Under the pieces are notes generated by a model. The model saw only the letters and a program-made list of their open reading frames with translations. It was not told the origin of the DNA and did not search any database. Positions 19,977 to 30,564 of a stretch of 64,000 nucleotides of DNA are shown here, one piece after another (within the stretch, counting starts at the first letter, position 1; each line of letters opens with the position of its first letter). The position numbers and the translations under genes are program-made. This DNA comes from Cocos nucifera (taxonomy: Eukaryota > Streptophyta > Magnoliopsida > Arecales > Arecaceae): NCBI GenBank assembly GCA_006176705.1, contig QRFJ01002316.1, positions 62,001 through 126,000 on the forward strand, given 5' to 3'.

Positions 19977-19990
19977 ATCTCCACCTTGGT
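19977..19990 (-). other. Polypurine tract of element G
   Basis: The minus strand reads CCAAGGTGGAGATT directly before the LTR start TGTGAGG. This is the usual polypurine sequence of plant copia elements. Confidence 0.7.
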
Positions 19991-21574
19991 GCTCTAAGCC
20001 TTAGCAAATTCCTCGACAATGCCCTCCTGCACGATCACACTATCTCTATGCACTCGACAGCACCTATGCAAACATTACCTCCGCCAATCCTCTTTAGCTG
20101 TTGTGCACCCTTAAGGCCTTTGGGATAACCGCCTCCATCGCTGAAGACCTATGCTTGCTTCTTGGCACCATCCTGAAATTATAGGATCTCTTCTGCTTAG
20201 CAGCTACATCACTTTCTCTGAACTTTCCTAGAGAACCTATAGCAATTTTGTACCAGCACATGCTATACCATCTGATACGATCTTCTCAGAGCTACGTCTG
20301 TCCACCTGCACATGCTGCTCCATCTAGAACTGTGCATCACCGATGCTCTGAACTCATGTCAAATTTTCTCTCCAATTGCGAAGCCACCTCTCTGGAGCTC
20401 CATCTATATTCAAAGTCCATCTGATGCCATAGAAGTCAACTCTATCATCGAGTCCCTCGAGGCCAACCATTCAATATTGCACTACTGGGCCTGTCGCTGC
20501 ACCTCGAACACCATCACTGTCTCTTCGAACCCTCCGCACTCGACGAACCACTTCGAAGCTATCTCAAATACCTCTGCAACCCACGAGCACCTTCAAAATC
20601 CAAAAGCTCATCCAACTCTTCTGAATCCAGCAATTGAACCCTAGAGAATTTTATCCTAGTCCTTCTCTTCTACCCCTACACCAGCCATCACTTTAGTTGT
20701 ACCTAGAGAACCATCCTCCATCTGAACCATGACTCTTCCTGATGTTCTTATAGAAGAAACCTGATCCATGATACTTTCGACTGTCTAAGACCTCCTGACG
20801 CTCCCTGAGACCTCTTGGCTCTCCCTAAGACTTGCTCCCAATCTTTCTGAAAAGCCCTTAACACCATCTGCTGAGATACACTCCTCGACTGCTGCACCGT
20901 TGAGCCTCTCTCAGCCCCTATGCTACCAAGGTAGCACTCCTGCAACACTCCAGCGCTCCCTGATTCGTCTCTACACCGCTGTACAACCATCCAGCCCTAA
21001 CCTACTAGACCTTCATGGATCATCCATTTCCATCACTCCCAAAGCTTCGCAAATTCATACTCTGATCGAATCACTAAATACATCTCCAACTACTTCTCCA
21101 CCTTCCAGACACCGAAGGACGTATAGTCACTTCTTCAGCCTTCCTTCGACCATTACCCCTTGAAAAACCTCTCTTCAACAGTCCTACACTATCCATCTTC
21201 CTAGAGAATCCTGATGCTCTCTGCTAATATATCTTCCTCGATTGCTGCATCGTCGAGCCTCTCTTAGCCCTGCATCTCCAGGGAAGTGCTATTGTAGCAC
21301 TCCAGCGCTCCCTGTCTGTCACATAATCATCATACACTCTGACTTTTCCATCAAGATCGATCAGCAAATCATGCACCAAATCCTTCCACCCTAAAAACAT
21401 TCCTTTCCATTAATCCTCTCAACCTCCACCTTCAACTCACTGCTCCCGGTTGGCCAAACCACAGCAATAACAAAGATAGATTTGAGACATACCGTGTAAT
21501 CCTTGTGTAGATTTCTGATTTCACCTTGTATGACTTCTTTTTTCCTTCGATGCACCATTAGGCTCTGAAACATA
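19991..21574 (-). other. Interior of element G, no recognised protein
   Basis: Neither strand carries a known retroelement domain. The longest plus frame (20312-20644, 110 codons, rich in Ser, Pro, Thr and His) and minus frames such as 20990-20748 have no recognisable motif. Two related blocks of about 110 bp at about 20865-20975 and 21215-21325 share TGCTGCA-CGAGCCTCTC and ACTCCAGCGCTCCCTG, showing an internal duplication. It could be a decayed interior or a captured host fragment. Confidence 0.45.
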
Positions 21575-21586
21575 GCTCTGATACCA
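21575..21586 (-). other. Primer-binding site of element G
   Basis: The minus strand reads TGGTATCAGAGC two bases inside the right LTR boundary at 21589. This is the tRNA-Met type site of copia elements. Confidence 0.8.
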
Positions 21587-21588
21587 AT

Positions 21589-22184
21589 TATTGGTGAATC
21601 AACTGGCATCACCTCATTCTGATATCAATTGATGTTCCATAATATTGCTCGAATGCCAATCATCCTTGACATCACCAGCCCCGATATCATGTTGTGGAAG
21701 CCCCTGATCTTTAGCATGGACCTGAAGGAACTTGTGATGTTCTCTATGGGTAGCAAATCATCAATCCTCCATCTGGATCTGTGATGGGATGCCTCCCTCC
21801 TTGGGCTTGAGGGAGACACCCTCCTTCTCTAGGCCTTCTTCAAGAACCCTAGGGTGGCAACTCTAGAGAGAAGAGAAGAAGAGAGTTGAGGGAGAAAAGA
21901 TCTGTATTGATTCCAACCTTGAAAATCCTAATACAACCTATGTATTTATACATAGCCATTAGGCCCGACCAAAAACTCTTCTGCCTAATCCAATACATGA
22001 AAGCACTCACCGTGCCCATGTATACCCATGTCTCCCATGCTCTCATCCTCTGGATCTAGATCCGATCCATACATGAATTAGCCCCCTTATGACCTCTCAA
22101 ACCAAGCCTTAAGACCCCTAGGATCAACCCAGATCTTAGCCCAAAATAGACCCTCGCATAACTCTGCCCATGCACTAAGCTGGC
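21589..22184 (-). repeat. 5' LTR of element G, truncated
   Basis: It matches 19057-19640 and includes decayed versions of the two internal primer motifs (21616-21627 and 21678-21689). It breaks off near 22184, where AGAACACATACATGG of element E1 starts, and lacks about 320 bp. Confidence 0.75.
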
Positions 22185-22483
22185 TAAAGAACACATACAT
22201 GGGGAAGAACATGACCAACAAGCTATGGTTGAAGAAATAACTTAATAGTCTGAGGATGCTCGAAGGTGGAGATCTTGTTGTACATATCCAAAGGTTCAAT
22301 CAGGTGTGTTCTGAAGTGATGAGTTTGGATGTGAAGATCGACAAAAAAGATTGGGTGTTGTTGCTACTTTGTTCTTTCACGAGTTCTTATAATGATCTCA
22401 TAACAACTTTAGTTTATAGGAAGAAGATCCTAAACTATGAAGAAGTTATTGGTGTGCTCAAATTAAATGAATAGAGAGAAAAG
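22185..22483 (+). pseudogene. E1 gag, left part
   Basis: The frame 22256-22474 reads EGGDLVVHIQRFNQVCSEV, LDVKIDKKDWVLLLLCSF, LITTLVYRKKILNYEEVIG and then a stop. This is the UBN2/Tnt1-type gag middle: the LNEK-type helical segment and the LLLCSLPGSYD motif, here CSFTSSYN. The upstream part carries a stop in the LKK-LYSLRM region. It is cut at 22484 by element D. Confidence 0.8.
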
Positions 22484-24768
22484 TGAAGAAGAAATTCTAA
22501 TTTTTTGGATCAAGTTCGTTCAGATCTGATTGGATCAAGAGAGATATTTCAAAATTTTTTTTTTGAATCCAAATCAGATCTGAGATATTTCAAATCTAAT
22601 TTTATAGATCTAATAAAATAAAATAAAATAAAAATTAAATCTAATTTAATTTATACTTTTTGTTGGATAATCAGATTATCCTATGATGATCCTGCTGATT
22701 ACTTGAGATTTTGGATCTAGCCATGCAAGTGCCTAGCCTCTATCGATATCTACTCGAGCTGGATTTGGAGATCTTCTTCTTCTTTATCATCTTTCCAAAT
22801 ATCAGATCTAGATCTAATTTGAAGGATTTTTAAAACTTTTTTTGAAGATCTGAAATCGTCTCTTACAGCAGTACTGCCTTCTTCCTTTCTCGTCACCTTT
22901 CTCTTGCCTAGATCGCACCAAACTGGAGTCCAAATCCCTTTGGGCATGGAGAGGAGAGAGGGGATCTGAAGATGGCATGAAGGAGAGAGAGGGGCAGTCT
23001 TGTAGCATGGGCTATATGAGATCTACTCAAAAACTTGGCGCAGATAGGGTTTCTATAGTGCCTGCTGTGCCATGCAGTGCCATATCATCCCGACCAATCA
23101 CGTCACTTCGTACAATCAGATCTAAATCTAATTGGTGGGATGACATCATCTGATCCAATCAGATGAGAGCCCCTCTTCAACACCCTTAGGTGGCACCAAG
23201 ATTGGTCAAAGCTGAGTCTTAGGCGCCTACCTAAGTTGATTCCAAGAAGCAACCTAGAGTCTCATCTATATGGGACTTCAGGCGTCTCTATCCTTGGATG
23301 CACGCCTCCCTAGGCATGCACCCCCTCCTTTCCATTTTCAAGCAAGGGGACAAGCCCCTATCTGCTCTTCTATGGGTGCATGACACATGGACAGATGTCT
23401 AAGTGTCAATGGTCAATGTTTAACCAAAGTCAAAAGACAAGAATAGACAGGTGATGAAAAATGGCAGGTGTTGTCTCCAATTTATCTCATAAATTAAGAC
23501 AATCCTTTTTTGACCTCGACAAGCTTCAGTCAGACCAACTAAAGGTACCTAAGTGAGCACAAACATATTTGGCTCAGTCGAGATGACTTTTAATGATTGT
23601 AGAAGAAGAACATTAGGCTCAATCGTGTGCTAGCATGATTTTCTTGAACCTAATTGAATCTAATTCAGATCAATTGAACTAGATTAGTCCAATTGATGAT
23701 ATCCAAATTCAAACCCTTGTTTGTATGATTCGGTTAGGTTTAGTTCTATATGATAATGAGATATGTCATGATCTTTATAATCGACATCATCGAAACACCT
23801 TTCGATGGATCAGAACTTTTTTGATTCAAACAACTAGAATGATCGATAATCTAAATCATTCTAATTGCTCCCAAAATCCACCAATGACACCTAGCAGTAT
23901 ATGGTGGCAACCCATCAAAATTGAAAATGAACCTTTTGATGTAGCTACCTGTGTGATTAAGTTCTTCTATCTTGAGCCCCGATCAGATTAGGGTTAAGGT
24001 GAACTCGTCAAATCCAAATTTTTGTCATATGATTTAATCATTTGATTCAAGTCCGATGTGAAAACCTTAATAAAAATTCTTTCTATTATTTCACTCTACC
24101 ATGGCCATAGGCTTATTGACTTGATTCTCACGATCATCATAGGGCTGCTCCTCATTTACCGAGGTAGATAGATTCTCTCTTGGTGCAATCCAATTCCTAC
24201 AATGAACATGCTATAGCCAACATAAACCTCAGAGTTCTGAATGGCTAGGAGATCGAGTCATGGTGTAGTCAAACTATAACACCCTCAGGGTAAACTGTCA
24301 ATGCACCTCAGATCAAAGAACCAGACACACTACTGCAGCTTCAAGCTAGTCATTGATGAGAAGGTAGACTTCCTTATGACTGCTCGAGGTTGTCACGCTC
24401 AGTGCCCTCATTCTCTAACGAGTACCTATACTCTTTCTCTTATGTCTCTACACCATAGACTCAAGACTCATCTACTATAAAGAAGTGATTGTACACCAAC
24501 TTTCTGGATCAATCGCAATCCTCATGATGATCCTATAGTTAGGAGCATTTTATGAGTTAATAATGAAAATTCATGTCTTAAATTTTTAACTCTTAAAAAT
24601 AAGAATTATCATTACCATTAACTCAAGGGATGTGTCACAGACACTAAATACACATTTGTGATAGAAAATAACCCATTTTATTATTTATAGTTAAAATTAT
24701 AATTTTGCCCCTACAAGTGTATTATAAGTGTCAGCCAATTCTGACTTCAAGGGCACACATATCTAACA
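22484..24768 (-). repeat. 3' LTR of element D
   Basis: The plus strand starts TGAAGAAGAAATTC and ends CACACATATCTAACA, so the minus strand starts TGTTAGATATGTGTG. A purine-rich AAATGAAAGTT on the minus strand (24779-24769) precedes it as polypurine tract. Its U3 has a decayed version of the W-box cluster (about 23405-23440). Confidence 0.9.
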
Positions 24769-24785
24769 AACTTTCATTTGACCTA

Positions 24786-25240
24786 AAGCCAATTGGCTAT
24801 AAATCTAAGTCCCATCTTCTCAAGATGGGCTTTGATCTTCTGCTGGCCCAACGACTTTGTAAGTGGGTCCGCCGCATTGTCTGTGGAGTCGACTCTCTTG
24901 ATCTCGACGTAACCCTTCTCGAGGTAATTACGAATAAGGTAGTATCACACCTCGATGTGCATGGATTTTTGGTGAGACCTCGGCTCCTTAGCAAGGGCTA
25001 TGGCACCATTGTTGTCGCAGTATAGAGGAATGGCATCTGATGGCATCACTTTGATTTCTATGGCAAACTTCTTGTACCAGAATGTCTCTTTCATAGCTTC
25101 TGATGCAGCAATATATTCTTCTTCCATGGTGGAATCTGCTATCACCGTCTGCTTAGAACTCTTCCAACTGATAGCACCACCATTACACACAAAAAGACTC
25201 CCAGATGTCAACTTTTGATTATCTACATTAGACATAAAAT
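24786..25240 (-). pseudogene. RNase H of element D
   Basis: The open minus frame 25235-24945 reads SGSLFVCNGGAISWKSSKQ, DSTMEEEYIAASEAMKE and LYCDNNGAIALAKEP. These are the conserved copia RNase H motifs: the E of EYIAASEA and the D of DNNGAIAL are present. The frame then shifts before the end of the gene near 24790, where TKPL-like sequence is disrupted. Known role: degrades RNA of the RNA-DNA hybrid during reverse transcription. Confidence 0.75.
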
Positions 25241-26240
25241 CCGAGTCTGTATATCCCTAAACTTGGAGTTCTCCATTACCAAAAATCAATAACATATCCT
25301 TAGTTCTTCTCAAGTACTTAAGGATACATTTTACAGAAGTCTAGTATTCTTCTCCTAGATTCGACTGAAATCTGCTTGTGACACTCACAACATGGGCTAT
25401 ATCAGGTCATGTACATAACATGGCATACATGAGACTTCCTATTGCTGAGGCATAAGTGATCTTGCTCATGCATTCTATTTCCTCAGGTGTGTTAGGACAC
25501 ATCTTTTTGGAAAGATGAATGCCATGTCTGAAGGGTACCAAACCCCTCTTAGAGTTTTCCATGCTAAATCTCTTTAGCACTTTCTCTATGTACATCTTCT
25601 GTGAAAGTCCAAGCATGCTATTCAATCTATCTCTATAGACTTTAATTCCTAGAATAAAGGATGCTTCTCTTAGGTTTTTCATGCAGAATTCTTTAGATAA
25701 CCATATTTTAACTATGGTCAACATGGAAATATCATTCCCAATAAGAAGGATATCATCCACATACAATATGAGGAGGATAACAGCGCTCCCACTAATCTTT
25801 TTGAAGACACATGGTTCCTCCTCATTTTTGATGAAACTAAATAATTTGATTATATCATTGAAATAAGTATTCCAGCTTCGAGATGCTTGCTTAAGTCTAT
25901 ATATGGATCTTTGCAGCTTGCATACCTTGTGATCAGCATCATTGGATGTGAAATCTAGAGGTTATTCCATATAGATATCTTCCTCAAGATATCCATTTAA
26001 GAATGCCATTTTCATGTTCATTTACCATATTTCATAATCAAAATAGGCTGCAACAGCAAGTAATGTGCAGATGGATTTTAGCATAGCTACTGGCAAAAAG
26101 ATATCCTGATAGTCAATGCCTTCATGCTGACTATAACCTTTTGCCACTAATCTAGCTCTGAATGTCTCTACATTTTCATCTGCACCAATCTTTCTCTTGT
26201 AGATCTATTTACACCTAATAGGTACCAGCTTCTGGTAGAT
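25241..26240 (-). pseudogene. Reverse transcriptase of element D
   Basis: The minus frame 25766-25407 opens MYVDDILLIGNDISML, the catalytic YVDD of copia reverse transcriptase. It continues with FILGIKVYRDR, KRFSMENSKRGLVPF and ASAIGSLMYAMLCT. The upstream palm and finger parts (25767-26240) are readable only in pieces, for example QAASISKLEYLFQ-type sequence around 25880 and KWIS-like stretches near 25990, with many stops. The order agrees with F at 39060-40090. Confidence 0.75.
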
Positions 26241-26530
26241 CTACCAAGATCTAGACTTGGTTTGAGTGCATCGAGTCAATTTTTGACTTCATTGCCTCAA
26301 ACCATTTCTCAGAGTCGATATCCGATATCGTCTCATTATAGGTTTTGGGATCATCACCATAAACCCCATTACCTACGAGGAATATTTTTTTTATTTCCTC
26401 TGAAATAGTACCTAAGTACCTCTTAGGGGGACGAAAAATTCTTTTCGATCTACGAGGTGGAGGAGAAAGTGATTTTATTGGCACAACCTGATTTGGTTCT
26501 ATTTGATCCTTAGCTTGTTGCTCTTATGAG
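26241..26530 (-). pseudogene. Integrase-RT linker of element D
   Basis: The frame 26484-26251 reads PIKSLSPPPRRSKRIFRPP, KRYLGTISEEIKKIFLVG and DSEKWFEAMKSKIDSMHSN. This is the proline-rich linker followed by the W-x-x-AM-x-EI-SM start of the reverse transcriptase domain. It ends with a stop after SNQV where other copies continue W-x-LV. Confidence 0.75.
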
Positions 26531-27480
26531 ACTTTCTCATCGAGCTTGTCTACTTTCCAATGCCGCTATTTTGAATAAACTATTTTTCAAGAAAGATGGC
26601 ATGTCGACTCACAATCACATTGTGATCTTCTGAAATGTAGAAATAATATCCTAATGACTCTTTAGGATATCCTATAAATCGAGCTCTAAAGGACCTAAAG
26701 TCTAACTTATCCACTTGTTGTCTTTTGATAAGAGCCGAACAATCCCAAATTCTAAGATGACTTAGACTTGATTTCTTACCATGCTATATCTCATACGGTG
26801 TGGTAGGAATGATTTTAGAAAGAATCCTATTCAGTAAGTATATTGTAGTTAACAAATAGTATTCCCAAAGAAAATCAAAGAGGTCTGTGAAGCTCATCAT
26901 GGATCGAGCCATATCTAATAGGGTCCGATTTCTCTGTTCTGAAACTTCGTTGAGTTGAGGTGTTTCAGATAGAGTCTATTGAGAGACTATGTCATTTTTC
27001 TTGAGATAGTTTAGAAATTCCTAACTAAGGTATTCACCTTCTCGATCTGATCAAAGTACCTTAATGGGTTTTCCAGTTTGCTTTTCTACTTTATGTCTAA
27101 ATTTCTTGAACTTTTCAAAGGCTTCAGACTTGTGTCTCATAAGATACACATATCCATACCTAGATAAATCATTGATAAAGCTTATGAAGTAGACAAAGTT
27201 GCCTCTAGCCGGCACATCAAATGGGCTGCACACATCAGTATGTACTAGGACAAGAAGATCCATGACCCTTTCCCATGTCCTATAAAAGGAAGCTTAGTCA
27301 TTTTGCCATGAAGACAAGATTCACAAATTGGATATGACTCAAAAGTCAACGAACTCAATAGCCTGGTTTCTCTAATTTGTTAACCCTATCTTCTGCTATA
27401 TGACCTAGTCTTAGGTGCCATAGATACCTATCATTTGGACTATGCCTAGGTCATTTCATGACATTCACATTTTGCTCGAT
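26531..27480 (-). pseudogene. Integrase of element D
   Basis: The minus strand holds CESCLHGKMTKLPF near 27310, HTDVCSPFDVPARGNFVYF and FINDLSRYGYVYLMRHKSE (frame 27263-27051), and C-terminal pieces to 26580. The second catalytic region has FIND in place of FIDD. Stops and frame changes are frequent after 27050, where R-S-D-x-GGEY should follow but is disrupted. Confidence 0.75.
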
Positions 27481-27905
27481 ATTAAATAGATACATCAATA
27501 TGTAACTGGTAAAGATCGTTAATAAGAAAATCACTTGCAATTTTATTTCTTTCATAAAGAATGTTACAATGGTCCTTAAGAAAACTAATTACAAGCCTTC
27601 TAGTGCTAGGCATGAAACAGAAATCAAATTCCTGCTTGCTGTAGGCACATAATAACAATCTTTTAATACTAAGTCTAAACTAGATGGTAGTTGAAGAGGA
27701 TATGTTCCCACATCCATGGCAGTAACTCTTGCTTCATTTTCGATGCGTAGGGTCATCTGACCATCCCTCAGCCTTCTACTATCCTCAAGACCCTATATGA
27801 AAGTACACAAATGAACACTAGAACCAGAGTCAAGCATCCAACAGGATGCAAAAAAAATCATAAGGTTAGACTCAATAACAAGCATACCTCCAGAAGGACC
27901 TGCCT
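27481..27905 (-). pseudogene. Protease region of element D
   Basis: The minus strand reads SCWMLDSGSSVHLCTF followed by GLEDSRRLRDGQ and RNLISVSCLALEG, the copia aspartic protease with the active-site DSGSS kept. It then continues to NILYERNKIASDFLINDLYQ toward the GAG-pre-integrase segment. A stop in the first part (after CTFI) and frame changes later break it. Confidence 0.7.
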
Positions 27906-28685
27906 CCTTCTTATTCTTCAAGGTGGCTAGGTAAGTAGGATAGTTTCACTTTATCAGCGGCCTTCTTGTTTAGCTCTGCCTTTTTCTTCTTTCCTCCTTC
28001 TACCTTCTGCTTTTTCATAGACTTTTTCTTTTTTTCAAAAGACTTTCTCTTGGAAGAAGTTCGTTCCATAGCAAGCACTGAGCCTTTAGAATCTTTCATA
28101 GAAAGCTCAGCAGTAACCAGCATGTTCATAAGTTTGGCTAGAAAATTTTGAAGTTTATGCATATGATAGTTCATAATGAACTATCCATATGCATCAGTCA
28201 AGGATTGCAGAATTATATCATTCTGCAGATCCAAATCCAACTTCACTCCGAGCTTCTCAAGCTCTTCCAAGTTCTTGATCATCATCAGACAATGATCTTG
28301 GACTAACTATCCATCATGCATTTTATCCTTGAATAGTCATTTAGTGACTTGATACTTGGCTGTGCGACTCTGTTCACCAAACATTTCTTATAGGTGAGCC
28401 AACATTTGGCGAGCAATCCTGATATCTTCATGTTGGCGCTGAAGCTCATCAGACATCGAGCCCAACATGTAGTATCTAGCCTTGTTATCTTCGTCCATCC
28501 ACTTATTAAGAGACACTCTCTATTCAGTGGATGGACGAGCTAGTAAGGTAAGCGGGTCGTGATCCAATACATGGTTAACTTCTCGAATCCAAAATAATTT
28601 TGAAGTTCCAAAGTCAATTCTTGTAATTGGATCCGATCAATTTATGGGTGTCCAGGATATGTGCTAGTCGGTTGGATGCAAACAT
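27906..28685 (-). pseudogene. gag of element D, start codon kept, zinc knuckle deleted
   Basis: The minus strand has ATG at 28685-28683, giving MFASNRLAHILDTHKLIG, with a stop soon after. The middle is broken. The basic tail at 28174-27911 reads ERTSSKRKSFEKKKKS and KKQKVEGGKKKKAELNK. At the end, KKAADK runs directly into a frame-shifted VKLSYLPSHLEE. In F and J the CX2CX4HX4C knuckle lies at this point, so a deletion of roughly 35 bp removed it. Gag packages the RNA; without the knuckle it could not bind nucleic acid normally. Confidence 0.75.
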
Positions 28686-30550
28686 TTTCCTATAGAGAGT
28701 CAAAGTTTTTAGTTAGGTATTGTAATTAAGACTCGACCAATTTATTTAAAAATTTTATTTTTAAACAAATTAGCTCCTACTATTTTTTTGGATCCCTACA
28801 CTTCCTTTGTAGAGATGTGAAAATCTTCATGATTAATGATTTTTAGTGGATGGTACAGTCCCACCAACTGACTTATCACCTCACCTAACATTTATTGGTG
28901 ATGGGTTAGCCAATGAGTGAACAACTCTTGTTCAATAATTTTCTAATCATGATGCACCCACAGTTGATCTCTAATTCATGAATCTCATCATGTCTGGAAT
29001 ATTGATTCATTTCTTAGTTAAGTTAGACCCACCATTTGTACAGATTAGATTCTTAATTGAGTCTCTCACCATATCTGAAATATTGAGCTTAATCTATCCT
29101 CCAGCTCGTAGCATCCAATGCCTAATAGATATGGTTGCATCTTTTCAGTGCAATTGAACCACTGTAACCAATCGAGAACAATCAACCCCAGGAAGGGCCC
29201 TCACATCTACAATGGTGGAAGATCTTAGACTTAATCTTTTCTTAGGAAGATTTAATTTAGGCCTCATTAAATTAGACTTGACATAGTCATAACCATTATG
29301 ACTAACCTAGTGGCATGAGTTAGCTCAAATTATTGACCACCTCAGATTAGGACTGAGCCAACAAATATGGCCAGATAAGTGAGACCGATGGAAGGGATAT
29401 GCCATTAACTCGATAAGAATGTATTTGAGTCGAGTAGCTCTCAATTAAAAATCAGTCGATCGTATCTGCCAAACTTACATTAGATACCAAATTATTGAGC
29501 CAGAGCCGATCGGATTAGCCTACAATCTAGACTCTAACCATTGAGTCTAATTAGGTCTTAGCTTGATCGATCACTCATGTGACTCGATCTTGATCCAGAC
29601 TTAATCCTATTAGGCTAGTCATTTAAGCACTATTGATCCCATCTAGCCAACTCTTGATTCGATTTGATCAACCGCTTAGACCTAATTGAGCTATCCAAGC
29701 CCGAACTCAATTTTATGAATATGTCTTAGATCTTAAATTTTTAATTTTAGACCTAACATATGTTTCATAATCTTAATTTTTAATTAAGTTTAGGATTCAT
29801 AAATAAAATATATAAATAAAATCCTAGGGTTTCAGGATTTAGGGTTTTACAGAAAATAAGTTCTTGATTTTTGATTAAAGATGAATGCACAACACCCCTA
29901 CACATCATAAAAATATCCCATCGAATGGGAGGAGAGGACATTTAAATCCTACTTTGTTCTTATGACCGGACGGCCAAGGAGAATGTCTTAATCAAAAATA
30001 TAAGACTACAAAACTAGTTAGATCTACATCATATATCTCATATATAAAAAATTGATCTAACTATAAACATGCTTTGCATACATCTCATGTACCATATGAT
30101 GCATGCTTTCAGATCAAAATTATCTCATAATTCATCTAAAAATTTAAATTTAAATCGATCACATCAAAATAAATTCTATTTTAGATAATTATGTAGAACT
30201 ATTATACAACTAGTCTAAACATGCATTCATCATATCTCATATGAATCAAAAATTAAATAATTTTATTTCTTATTTTTTAGATATTATTATAATAATTATA
30301 ATATTAAAAAATAATAAATAAATAGATCTAAAATTATAACTTAATCAAATTAAATTATGATCATGCAAGACTATGTATAGAATAATTCTATTTTACAACT
30401 AGTCATGCATCTTATAAAACTTAGATCTAAATTATTTAATTTTAATTTTTTTGATTTTAGATCTAATCACATCTCATGTGATATCTAAAATTATTTAATT
30501 ATTAGATCAAAATAAATTTAAATTAGATCTAAATAGTTTATTCGAACCTA
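28686..30550 (-). other. Non-coding 5' leader of element D
   Basis: Nearly 1.9 kb between primer site and gag lack open frames on the minus strand, as in J (51350-53244). It includes long AT-rich stretches with repeated TTTTAGATCTAA-like words. Confidence 0.7.
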
Positions 30551-30562
30551 GCTCTGATACCA
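30551..30562 (-). other. Primer-binding site of element D
   Basis: The minus strand reads TGGTATCAGAGC two bases after the end of the 5' LTR. This is the tRNA-Met type site. Confidence 0.9.
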
Positions 30563-30564
30563 AT

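Larger units (their letters stand above)
19057..22184 (-). mobile_element. Non-autonomous copia-like element G (minus)
   Basis: Direct repeats 19057-19976 and 21589-22184 (truncated) surround 1.6 kb. A polypurine tract (AAGGTGGAGATTG on the minus strand) adjoins the left LTR, and a primer site (TGGTATCAGAGC on minus, 21586-21575) adjoins the right one. Both support minus orientation. The interior shows no recognisable gag, protease, integrase or reverse transcriptase. The right LTR is cut where element E1 sequence begins. The left end interrupts the gypsy LTR at 18452. LTR sequence related to G recurs at 62612-62960. Confidence 0.7.

Noticed and set aside
20312..20644. 110-codon Ser/Pro/Thr-rich plus ORF in element G
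   Set aside because: It runs antisense to the element, has no recognisable domain and shows composition typical of a chance frame in C-rich DNA.
27966..28151. Phe-rich plus ORFs such as 27966-28151 and 37331-37089
   Set aside because: These are the antisense of the Lys-rich gag tail (AAG/AAA codons read as CTT/TTT), not genes.
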